Part shown: piece by piece, positions 36,174-43,689 of the stretch
Layout: each line of letters starts with the position of its first letter
Numbering within the stretch: position 1 is the first letter of the stretch
Assembly (NCBI GenBank): GCA_900473685.1
Contig: UCNE01000002.1
Coordinates: 186,001-250,000 of the forward strand
DNA from: Hyphomicrobiales bacterium
Lineage (GTDB): Bacteria; Pseudomonadota; Alphaproteobacteria; Rhizobiales; Rhizobiaceae
Direction of reading: 5' to 3'
Length of the DNA stretch: 64,000 nt
Position numbers and translations under genes: made by a program
Notes under the pieces: model-generated
Told to the model about the DNA's origin: nothing
Database searches by the model: none
The model's input: only the letters and a program-made list of their open reading frames with translations

Positions 36174-36792
36174 CGCCGGCCCTCTCGCGTGCTCTATCGG
36201 CCATATAGCCAATCGTGCCATCCTGGTTTACTGCGAACATGGTTCCGTTTGCGCACGGCGCCACCGCGCTTCGACAAAGCAAGAACATTTGGTCTGTGAG
36301 GCCAATAATCTGGCGCAAACGCCTGCCGTCGCGGCATACTTTATACGCCTGATAAGCTGGGTCGGCGCCGTTCGGCGTGGCAAGTACAGAAATCGTTTGC
36401 GACTTTTCACCCCGCCACACGTACTTAGCCATCTCCTCTGCCGCATCGTTTGCCGCCCATTTTACTGCAAAAAGCATTCCCGCAATGATGAGCAAGACCA
36501 TCAAGCCGGTCAGATTTTGGGCCCAAACTTTGGGTTTTTCGACTAACGAGCAGAAATAGGCAGCTATGGCCACAATCGCCATTGCAATGAGCAGGCACGG
36601 GGTTTGCAGCGGTATGAATGCGTACACCAACACGGTGGTGAAGGTGATATCGACTTGTGTTGCATCAATACCGAACTCGGCGAGATAACTCGACAAATAT
36701 GCCCAGCCACTGAAATAGACTATCGCCACCGGAACAGCGGCAATCACTGCATCGGTCAACGCGGCTCTTATGCTCGTTCCTGAAGTCCCCAT
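36151..36792 (-). CDS. Small polytopic membrane protein of unknown function (islet gene 1)
   Basis: A 213-residue protein with hydrophobic segments at about 9-34, 47-80 (long enough for two helices) and 88-110, then a soluble tail of ~100 residues (SQTISVLATPNGADPAYQAYKV and MFAVNQDGTIGYMADR). Features such as GWAYLSSYLAEFGID and VLVYAFIPL look like a widespread but unnamed family, though that is from memory. The start is uncertain; ATG 36792 is preferred over 36858 and 36927. Together with the overlapping exported protein it may form a membrane/periplasm pair. Confidence 0.65.
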   Translation of the reverse strand: MGTSGTSIRAALTDAVIAAVPVAIVYFSGWAYLSSYLAEFGIDATQVDITFTTVLVYAFIPLQTPCLLIAMAIVAIAAYFCSLVEKPKVWAQNLTGLMVLLIIAGMLFAVKWAANDAAEEMAKYVWRGEKSQTISVLATPNGADPAYQAYKVCRDGRRLRQIIGLTDQMFLLCRSAVAPCANGTMFAVNQDGTIGYMADRARERAGDEDICKK

Positions 36793-37341
36793 TGTCCACA
36801 CGCTAACACACGTGCATGCCTTCATCCATAAGGTGACGGCGTGGGGAATAAGATTCATCGCCCCGCCCAGACTAGGCCTCTCATATCCTGCATGACCATC
36901 ATCATACCCGTGGAATCGCACTGTCAAGGAAGCTTCATGGGAGAAGCGGATTCACCGTCGAATCTGGCGCTGGTCAGGCCCGAAGCAATGGCGCGCAACT
37001 CGCGCCTTCCTCACAGACCGCCCTACTCCGTACGGCATTGCCACGCTAACCGACACCCTTTTCAGCCCCCTACTCTCTGCAGACTTCCAATCCTCTGTTT
37101 TCGACCATCAGAGCCACCATCGCGGCCAGTGTCATATGACGCTGACGGCGCTTGGCGCATCGAGCCTTCCGCTGGACATGAGCTATTTTCTGCGGACGCC
37201 GGAATACCGGCATTACGCGGAGTGACTCAACCAGCGGAAATCATTCGCTTCTTCGCGACAGTCACATCACTGTCACAAGGCTTGAGCAAGTCAGCCGCGT
37301 CATAGTCCATTCATATTTTAAGAATGGAGCAGGACAACACC
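36793..37341. other. Intergenic region with dinB 3' remnant
   Basis: These 549 bp hold no intact gene. The left part (to about 36930) may hold the promoter of the islet genes. 37099-37225 is the dinB remnant listed separately. 37226-37341 leads into a small gene on the plus strand. A 154-codon plus-strand frame across the region lacks family features and reads through the remnant out of frame. Confidence 0.6.
37099..37225 (+). pseudogene. dinB 3'-end remnant (second copy)
   Basis: Encodes the last ~42 residues of a DinB-family protein in a frame ending at the stop 37223-37225: HRGQCHMTLTALG, then LDMSYFLRTPEYRHYAE. A 42-base run (37114-37155) is identical to 35411-35452. The next ~19 bases differ at about half of positions before identity resumes. 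It lacks a start, metal-binding N-terminal half and ribosome site, so it is a remnant. Confidence 0.88.
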
Positions 37342-37563
37342 ATGGATTGGTATCCCATCGAAGCGCTTGAGGCCGGCAAACTGGCGGTCCTGCATTTTGA
37401 AAACCAGAACGAACAGCGCTGGGTCGGATATATCCATGGTGACGGCATCTGCCATTGGCCGGAGAATGTGTCGGGCCGCCGCCCCGATGGCTGGCAGGAT
37501 CTTTCCGCCCTGTTTGCGACGCTGCCCGACAGCGCAAAGCGGATCGTTTCCAAGGCGCTGTAG
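37342..37563 (+). CDS. Small conserved-looking protein of unknown function
   Basis: A 73-residue protein beginning MDWYPIEALEAGKLAVLHFENQ, with aromatic and acidic residues through the middle (RWVGYIHGDGICHWPENV). No membrane segment or signal peptide. AGGA about seven bases before the ATG at 37342 supports this start over the ATG at 37324. No family recognised; codon use resembles a real gene. Followed by 188 bp without a gene before the GGDEF protein. Confidence 0.6.
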   Translation: MDWYPIEALEAGKLAVLHFENQNEQRWVGYIHGDGICHWPENVSGRRPDGWQDLSALFATLPDSAKRIVSKAL

Positions 37564-37751
37564 GCGCCACGCCGGAGGTTTCGCATCCGTTCTGCCCGCC
37601 GAGATGCCCCTGACCGGCGAAACGACCGGCGTCATGCAAAGCGGCGGAGCCGCCGTCGAAACGCGCGTCTTTGACGGTCTTTTAATCCCGATGGTTTATC
37701 AGCAATGTCTTGCAACCGCCGCGCATCAGCCGGCTTTGTGAAGGACACGCT

Positions 37752-38831
37752 ATGACCGACAAGCCCCAGCTCGATGGCAATCAGGCGCAGAATGCGGCGA
37801 TCCTGCTCAAGGTCGCCCAGACCATGGCAAAGCTTGGCGTCGCGCCTTTCCCGCGCAATTACGAGCTGTTCTATGAGGCGCTGTCCGGCCACAACCCACA
37901 GCTGAGCCGGGAATTTGCCGCCCTTGGCGCTCATCCCACACAAAACCAGATCGAACAGCTCGGCGTCAAATATCATCTCTCCGGTTTTGCCGCGATCGAG
38001 GCCGATACCATCCGTGCCGATACCGCCCGTTCTATCTCCGCTATCAGCCATGCGCTGAAGGACAGCATCGCCAAGAAGGAAGTCTTTGCCGCGATGTTGC
38101 GCAGCTTCATCAACCGCCTGGAGACCGATCCGGTCGCCGGCATGTCCGATTTCGCCGACGATGCCGCCCGCCTTCGCGATGCGGTTGCGGTGTTCGAGCG
38201 GGAGGAAAAGGCTTTTGCCGCAGCCATGAATGAGACGGTGACGCAACTTGGCGGTATCGACAGCGATATCGAGACGATGCGCAAGGCCGCCACCCGCGAT
38301 CCCGTCACCGGCCTTCCCAACAGGATTGCATTTTCGGCCAAGCTCACCGCGCTCTACGACGACGGCAAGGCTGTCGGCCCGGCGGCGCTGGCGCTCGTCA
38401 CCGTCGAGGGGCTGCGCGAGATGGGCGAGCGCCATGGCGCGACGACGGTCGAAAAGGCGCTGAAGAAGCTGGCGCCGGAATTCCGCAAATCCGTCAAGAA
38501 GAACGATTTCGTCGCCCGCATCGGCACCGACGAATTCGCCTTTGTCTTTCACGACGTGTCGGCAGACAATGCCGAAGCCATTGCGCAGCGGATCTGCGCG
38601 TCGGTCGAAGGCGTCCAGGTCGCCTTGCCGAACCGGGCGTTCACGACGCAAACCCTGTCGCTCTCCACCGGCATCGCCATGGCGTTTACCGCCTCCGGCG
38701 GCGTCGATCTGTTCACGCAAGCCGAACTGGCCTTGAGGGCCGTGCGCAGCGGCGGCAAGCCGGGAACTCTGGTGTTTTCGGCGGCAATCGGCGGCCGGAC
38801 GAAAAAAACCTACTCGCCGCACGCTGCCTGA
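37752..38831 (+). CDS. GGDEF-domain protein with degenerate active site
   Basis: A 359-residue protein. The N-terminal ~180 residues are helical (LKVAQTMAKLGVAPFPRNYELFYEALSGHNP) and resemble the N-terminal region of other rhizobial GGDEF proteins, without a named domain. The GGDEF domain starts at ATRDPVTGLPNRIAF, but the active-site motif reads RIGTDEF instead of GGDEF, and the RxxD inhibitory site is KKND. I infer that cyclase activity is lost or weakened and that it may act as a c-di-GMP or GTP receptor. AAGGA precedes the ATG. Confidence 0.85.
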   Translation: MTDKPQLDGNQAQNAAILLKVAQTMAKLGVAPFPRNYELFYEALSGHNPQLSREFAALGAHPTQNQIEQLGVKYHLSGFAAIEADTIRADTARSISAISHALKDSIAKKEVFAAMLRSFINRLETDPVAGMSDFADDAARLRDAVAVFEREEKAFAAAMNETVTQLGGIDSDIETMRKAATRDPVTGLPNRIAFSAKLTALYDDGKAVGPAALALVTVEGLREMGERHGATTVEKALKKLAPEFRKSVKKNDFVARIGTDEFAFVFHDVSADNAEAIAQRICASVEGVQVALPNRAFTTQTLSLSTGIAMAFTASGGVDLFTQAELALRAVRSGGKPGTLVFSAAIGGRTKKTYSPHAA

Positions 38832-38889
38832 GCATACCGCAGCGCGGCAAACCCTTGCCTTCTCGGCTGAGTTCGGCCAAAACGCCGCC

Positions 38890-40779
38890 ATGATCACGCT
38901 CAATAATGTTTCGGCCCGCATTGTCGGACGCCTCCTCATAGACCAGGCCACCGTCGCGCTGCCCGCCGGCATCAAAGCCGGGCTCGTCGGCAAGAACGGC
39001 GCCGGCAAGTCGACCCTGTTCAAAATCATCACCGGCGACATGGAAGCCGAAACCGGCTCGGTTTCGATCCCGAAGAACGCCCGCATCGGCCAGGTGGCGC
39101 AGGAAGCCCCCGGCACCGAGGAGCCGCTGCTTGAGATCGTGCTGAAGGCCGACAAGGAGCGCGAGGCGCTACTCGCCGAAGCAGAGACCGCCACCGACCC
39201 GCACCGTATTGCCGATATCCACATGCGGCTCGCCGATATCCAGGCGCATTCGGCCGAATCGCGTGCAGCCAGCATCCTGGCCGGTCTCGGGTTCGACGCT
39301 GCCGCGCAATTGCGTCCGGCCTCGTCGTTCTCCGGCGGCTGGCGCATGCGCGTGGCGCTGGCGGCCGTGCTTTTCTCCGAGCCGGACCTGCTTCTGCTCG
39401 ACGAGCCGACCAACTATCTCGACCTGGAAGGCACGCTGTGGCTTGAGGATTACATTTCGAAGTATCCGCACACGGTCATCATCATCAGCCATGACCGCGA
39501 CCTGTTGAATACGGCCGTCAATGCCATCATCCATCTCGACCAGCAGAAGCTGACCTTCTATCGCGGCTCCTACGACCAGTTCGAGCGCCAGCGCGCTGAA
39601 GCCAACGAATTGCAGGCCAAGGCCAAGGTGAAGAACGACGCGGCGCGAAAGCACCTGCAGTCGTTCATCGACCGCTTCAAGGCCAAGGCCTCGAAGGCCC
39701 GCCAGGCGCAGAGCCGCGTCAAAGCACTGGAGCGCATGGGCACGGTCTCGGCCGTCATCGAAGATCACGTCCAGGGCTTCAAGTTCCCCGATCCGGAGAA
39801 GGAAGCGGCCTCACCCATCATCGCGCTGGAACACGGCACCGTCGGCTATGTGCCGGGCAAGCCGATCCTGCAGCATCTGTCGCTCCGCATCGACACCGAC
39901 GATCGCATCGCCCTGCTCGGCTCGAACGGCAACGGTAAATCGACCTTCGCCAAGCTGATCTCCGGCCGCCTGCCTGCGACCGGCGGCTCGGTGCAGGTGG
40001 CACCCGGACTGAAGATCGGCTTCTTCGCCCAACATCAGCTGGACGACCTGATCCCCGAACACGATGCCGTCGAGCATGTGCGCCAGCGCATGCCGGGTGC
40101 GACCGAAGGCAAGGTGCGCGCCCGCGTCGCCCAGATGGGCCTTGCGACCGCCAAGATGAGCACGCCCGCCAAGGATCTGTCCGGTGGCGAAAAGGCCCGC
40201 CTGCTGATGGGCCTTGCCGCCTTCGATGCGCCGAACCTTTTGATCCTCGACGAACCGACCAACCATCTGGATATCGACAGCCGCAACGCGCTGATCCAGG
40301 CGCTGAACGAATATACCGGCGCCGTCATCCTGATCTCGCACGATCGTCACCTGATCGAGGCGACGGCCGACCGGCTGTGGCTGGTCAAGGACGGCACCGT
40401 CTCCAACTATGACGGTGACCTCGAGGACTACCGCGCAACCATCGTCCAGAGTTCGAAGGGCAAAGGCGGCAAAGGCAAGGGCAACGGCGGCGAGGACCAG
40501 CTGAGCAAGGCCGAGCAGCGCAAGGCCAATGCCGACAAGCGCGCAACCTTCGCGCCCTTGAAGAAAAAGATCAACGATGTCGAATCCTTGACGGCAAAAC
40601 TGCAGAAACAGATTCAGGTTCTCGACAAGGAGCTTGAAGACCAGGACCTCTACGACAAGTTCCCGGAAAAGGCCGCAGCCAAGGTCAAGGAACGTTCCGA
40701 GGTCGTTTCCAAGTTGAACAAGGCCGAGGAACACTGGATGGAGCTTTCCAGCCAGTACGAAGAGGCAATGGCGAGCTGA
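38890..40779 (+). CDS. ABC-F family ATPase (Uup/EttA type)
   Basis: A 629-residue soluble protein with two ABC ATPase domains and no membrane segment; ABC-F proteins act on ribosomes. First domain: Walker A GKNGAGKST, signature FSGGWRMRVAL, Walker B LLLLDEPTNYLDLE. Second domain: GSNGNGKST, LSGGEKARLLM, LLILDEPTNHLDID. A charged linker (QRAEANELQAKAKVKNDAARK) separates them. The C-terminal ~120 residues form a Lys/Glu-rich coiled coil (DVESLTAKLQKQIQVLDKELE), typical of Uup-like members. No target antibiotic can be inferred. Confidence 0.94.
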   Translation: MITLNNVSARIVGRLLIDQATVALPAGIKAGLVGKNGAGKSTLFKIITGDMEAETGSVSIPKNARIGQVAQEAPGTEEPLLEIVLKADKEREALLAEAETATDPHRIADIHMRLADIQAHSAESRAASILAGLGFDAAAQLRPASSFSGGWRMRVALAAVLFSEPDLLLLDEPTNYLDLEGTLWLEDYISKYPHTVIIISHDRDLLNTAVNAIIHLDQQKLTFYRGSYDQFERQRAEANELQAKAKVKNDAARKHLQSFIDRFKAKASKARQAQSRVKALERMGTVSAVIEDHVQGFKFPDPEKEAASPIIALEHGTVGYVPGKPILQHLSLRIDTDDRIALLGSNGNGKSTFAKLISGRLPATGGSVQVAPGLKIGFFAQHQLDDLIPEHDAVEHVRQRMPGATEGKVRARVAQMGLATAKMSTPAKDLSGGEKARLLMGLAAFDAPNLLILDEPTNHLDIDSRNALIQALNEYTGAVILISHDRHLIEATADRLWLVKDGTVSNYDGDLEDYRATIVQSSKGKGGKGKGNGGEDQLSKAEQRKANADKRATFAPLKKKINDVESLTAKLQKQIQVLDKELEDQDLYDKFPEKAAAKVKERSEVVSKLNKAEEHWMELSSQYEEAMAS

Positions 40780-40845
40780 CCCACAGCCCCCGAGGGCGTG
40801 GAATTGCGGTTGAGATTGGAACCATCCGCGACAAAGACGCAACGC

Positions 40846-40885
40846 ACGTGAATTGCCGCAAACACCGATTTGCGGCAATTCACGT
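40846..40885. terminator. Long perfect hairpin after the ABC-F gene
   Basis: A 17-bp perfect inverted repeat (40846-40862 with 40869-40885) around a six-base loop CACCGA, core AATTGCCGCAAA / TTTGCGGCAATT. There is no T run on either side, so classical intrinsic termination is doubtful; the stem could protect mRNA ends or be a small RNA element. It lies between the convergent ABC-F and exported-protein genes. Confidence 0.6.
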
Positions 40886-40980
40886 AGTGTTAGCAGCAGA
40901 TCCTGATCCGGCACACTGATACTGGCCGCATGCATGAGGCCCGCGCCGCATCCCGGCAATACGCGTTGAAAAACCGGCGC

Positions 40981-41334
40981 TCAGTCGGGCGCCATTTGGC
41001 ATTGGGGGCCGACCCACTTGTTAAGAGTCGTGTCGAGTTCATTTTCCATCATACTGGCGGTGCAAACCGGATAACGATCGTCGCCACGTCGCGCTGCGCT
41101 GAGGTCTCCGTAGCGTTTGACAAGCTCGAAATGATCCGGCGGCGCAGTGTCATTTTGCTTCAAGGAAAGTTGCATCATACAATTTGCAAAAGCATCCGTT
41201 CCCTGTCTAAAGCCGAACTCTGCGCATTGTTCGCGATTTTCTTTCGTCGCGTGACCAGCATTCGCTTCATCGGTTGGAATGCCTGTCAAACCGACCAGAA
41301 GAGCAGCGTATGGAACCAGCACCCAGGCACGCAT
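40981..41334 (-). CDS. Small exported cysteine-containing protein
   Basis: A 117-residue protein with a signal peptide (VLVPYAALLVGLTGIPTDEANAGH). Mature cysteines occur in EQCAEFGF, ANCMMQL, PVCTAS and PQCQM, suggesting two disulfides. The stretch EFGFRQGTDAFANCMMQLSLKQ recalls small rhizobial secreted proteins of unknown function. GGAAGAGGA precedes the ATG at 41334 and decides the start; a longer frame upstream lacks such a site. Function unknown. Confidence 0.75.
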   Translation of the reverse strand: MRAWVLVPYAALLVGLTGIPTDEANAGHATKENREQCAEFGFRQGTDAFANCMMQLSLKQNDTAPPDHFELVKRYGDLSAARRGDDRYPVCTASMMENELDTTLNKWVGPQCQMAPD

Positions 41335-41503
41335 TCCTCTTCCCTCCTTGCAAAAAATCAACTTGGCGTAAGATATGACAGCCGCTCCAACAGTATGCAA
41401 TCCGGGTGGGCACATCGCTGATCACCATATCATCTTTATCGAACTGGCTAGCGGACATCCACCCGACTCGGTATATCTAGGCAATGCTTAGGGGGACGAT
41501 GAC

Positions 41504-42517
41504 ATGACAAAACCAAATAGACGCCACCAGCCAGGTTTTCGGTTTCATGCGGCCATCGGACTGGGGCTTGCAGCTCTGTTGACACAAGTCCCGGCCGCAT
41601 ATGCGGATGAAGGGGGCATCAGCGTCTATCTGCCTGGCTTTTATGGCAGCTTCGCTTCCGCGCCGACGGAGCCGGGTTGGGCACTCGCAACCGTCTACTT
41701 TCACACGAGCGTCGATGCCGGGGCAGATGCGGCTTTCCCCCGCGGCGGTGGCGGCCAGGTCGACGTCGGCCTCGAGGGGCGAAGCGATGCGGTGTTTTTC
41801 GTTCCGACCTACACCTTCGCGGAACCCGTTCTGGATGGTGCGCAGGCTTCGATCGGGATGTTGGTGCCTGTCCTGCACGGCCGGGCGCAGGTCGATGCGA
41901 CGCTGACCGGTCCCCTCGGCGGAACTGTTTCCGGAAGCCGTAGCGACACACTGACCGCATTTGGAGACATCGCACCGTTCGGGACGCTGAAATGGAACGA
42001 CGGCGTCAACAACTACATGGTCTACACGACTGTGAGCATCCCTGTCGGCTCCTATGATCCCGATCGCATCGTCAATGCCGGATTTGGGCATGCTGCGATC
42101 GATTCAGGCGTGGGCTATACCTATTTCAATCCCGCGTCTGGCAATGAATTCTCGATCACAGGCGGCCTGACCTACAATTTCGAAAATCCCGACACGGACT
42201 ATAAAAACGGGATCGATGGCCATATCGACTGGGCTGCCTCGCACTTCGTCAATGAACAGCTCCATGTGGGGGTCGTCGGTTATGCCTTCCAGCAATTGAG
42301 TGGCGACAGTGGCGACGGCGCGTCTCTCGGCGACTTCAAGTCACGCGTGTTCGGCATCGGGCCACAGGTCGGATACAAATTCGCCGTCAACGACGAGACG
42401 GCAGGCTATGTCAATCTGAAAGGCTTTTACGAGTTCGGAGCGAAGCATCGTCCAGAAGGTTGGAATACCTGGCTCACCTTGAGCTTTTCGCCCGCCAGCA
42501 AGCCGGTAGCGAAATAG
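41504..42517 (+). CDS. SphA-like outer membrane barrel (MetA-pathway phenol-degradation family)
   Basis: A 337-residue exported protein with a signal peptide ending PAAYADEG. The mature part is all beta-strand with alternating hydrophobic residues; GISVYLPGFYGSFASAPTEPGW and NNYMVYTTVSIPVGSYDP are typical of the 'phenol MetA degradation/SphA' group (PF13557), outer membrane proteins often near aromatic or sphingosine catabolism genes. No catabolic gene is adjacent, so a transport role for hydrophobic compounds is only family-based. The final residues (PVAK) do not end in an aromatic, which is slightly unusual for a barrel. Confidence 0.8.
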   Translation: MTKPNRRHQPGFRFHAAIGLGLAALLTQVPAAYADEGGISVYLPGFYGSFASAPTEPGWALATVYFHTSVDAGADAAFPRGGGGQVDVGLEGRSDAVFFVPTYTFAEPVLDGAQASIGMLVPVLHGRAQVDATLTGPLGGTVSGSRSDTLTAFGDIAPFGTLKWNDGVNNYMVYTTVSIPVGSYDPDRIVNAGFGHAAIDSGVGYTYFNPASGNEFSITGGLTYNFENPDTDYKNGIDGHIDWAASHFVNEQLHVGVVGYAFQQLSGDSGDGASLGDFKSRVFGIGPQVGYKFAVNDETAGYVNLKGFYEFGAKHRPEGWNTWLTLSFSPASKPVAK

Positions 42518-42606
42518 CCTCCACTGACGGCGAATCGCAAAAGCCAGTGGGATAACATCCCCTTGCAACCGGCTTTACGGCCTCGCGTATTCCTCATTCA
42601 GATTGT

Positions 42607-42627
42607 GAGGCGGAACTGGTCCGCCTC
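42607..42627. terminator. Hairpin between convergent SphA-like and EamA genes
   Basis: Eight-bp stem GAGGCGGA / TCCGCCTC with a five-base loop. It is followed by a pyrimidine-rich CTACTCTACCTC rather than a T run. Probable weak terminator. Confidence 0.45.
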
Positions 42628-42654
42628 CTACTCTACCTCAGCACGTTGCGGCAT

Positions 42655-43560
42655 TCAGACCGCCAATGGCCGTTTCCGCCCCGGGATGGTCATGGCCATG
42701 ACGCCGGTGATCACGAAGGCGAGCCCAACCAGGGCAGTGCTGCTGATGCTCTCCCCCAGAAAGAGGATGCCGATCGCCACGCCGATGGGGACGCGCAGAT
42801 AGGCCTGCGCTGTCGTTCCGACAGAGCCGAGCGTGTGCACCAGCCGGAAATAGATGACGAAGGCCAGCGCCGTCGAAAACACCGACAGGCACAGAAGCGC
42901 GAGAAGCGAGCCCGTGGAGGGCGCCAACGTCCATGGCCGGTCGATCACCAGGCTGAGCGGAATGAGGATGATAGCACCGCAGATCAGCGAACCGGCGGCA
43001 GGCATCATCGGATCGAGCGACTTGAACCCGCGGCCGAAAATGGCGGCGCCCGCATAGCAGATCGTTGCGGCGACGATGGCAAGCTGGGCCGGCAGTTGCT
43101 CGCCGGCACCGTTCAGCGCTTCCAGGCCAACGACCAGGGTAATGCCTGCAATGCCTGCGACAACGCCGAACAGCTTGCGGCCCGTCACCGGCTCATGGCG
43201 GGTCAAAAGGGTCGTCAGCAGAAAGGCGAAGATAGGCGTCGTCGAATTCAGGATGGCGGCCAGACCGGCATCGACGGTCTTTTCAGCCCAGGCGATCAGC
43301 GTGAAAGGAATGGCGCTGTTCAGGCACGCCTGAAACAGGAACCGGCCCCATGTCGCCGCATCCTTGGGCAGAGATAGTCCCCGCACGCGCAGAACCGCCA
43401 GCAGCAACAGGCCGGCAATCAGGGTGCGGGCTGCAATCAGCGTCACCGGCGGAATGGTTTCGACACCGATCTTGATGAAAGTGTAGGACGCGCCCCAGAG
43501 CGTTGCCAGCGCCAGGAGCAGCGCCAGTTCCCGTTTCAGATTTATCGTGTCCGCTGTCAT
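42655..43560 (-). CDS. EamA-family (DMT) transporter 1
   Basis: A 301-residue membrane protein with ten predicted helices in two EamA repeats. Repeat 1: ALATLWGASYTFIKIGVETIPP, TLIAARTLIAGLLLLA. Repeat 2 shows YAGAAIFGRG and the final VPIGVAIGILFLGESISSTALVGLAFVITGV. DMT proteins usually export metabolites or drugs; the substrate is unknown. It lies between the wHTH-TPR regulator gene and the SphA-like barrel. A second, unrelated EamA gene occurs at 46.8 kb. Confidence 0.92.
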   Translation of the reverse strand: MTADTINLKRELALLLALATLWGASYTFIKIGVETIPPVTLIAARTLIAGLLLLAVLRVRGLSLPKDAATWGRFLFQACLNSAIPFTLIAWAEKTVDAGLAAILNSTTPIFAFLLTTLLTRHEPVTGRKLFGVVAGIAGITLVVGLEALNGAGEQLPAQLAIVAATICYAGAAIFGRGFKSLDPMMPAAGSLICGAIILIPLSLVIDRPWTLAPSTGSLLALLCLSVFSTALAFVIYFRLVHTLGSVGTTAQAYLRVPIGVAIGILFLGESISSTALVGLAFVITGVMAMTIPGRKRPLAV

Positions 43561-43689
43561 GATCGTCTCGCATCAAGAGGTGGCCAGTTTCATCCTGCTA
43601 TATCCGCCCTGATGCCGGAATGCTTCGATGAAGACCGAAGTGAGGATATTTCTCATGCTCTCCCGCAAGAAAAACGCCGGGGTGGCGGA

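Larger units (their letters stand above)
35523..37098. mobile_element. Low-GC islet flanked by repeats of the dinB 3' end
   Basis: About 1.58 kb lie between the complete DinB-family gene and a second copy of its 3' end. The segment is visibly richer in A/T than its neighbours and carries two unknown genes on the opposite strand. No transposase, integrase or terminal inverted repeat is visible, so the mode of acquisition is inferred. Recombination between divergent dinB alleles is the simplest model. Confidence 0.55.

Noticed and set aside
36841-37305. 154-codon open frame across the dinB remnant
   Set aside because: Reads the remnant out of its native frame, has no ribosome site and no family features.
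37632-39413. 593-codon open frame on the minus strand
   Set aside because: Covers parts of the GGDEF and ABC-F genes in antisense; no protein-like features.
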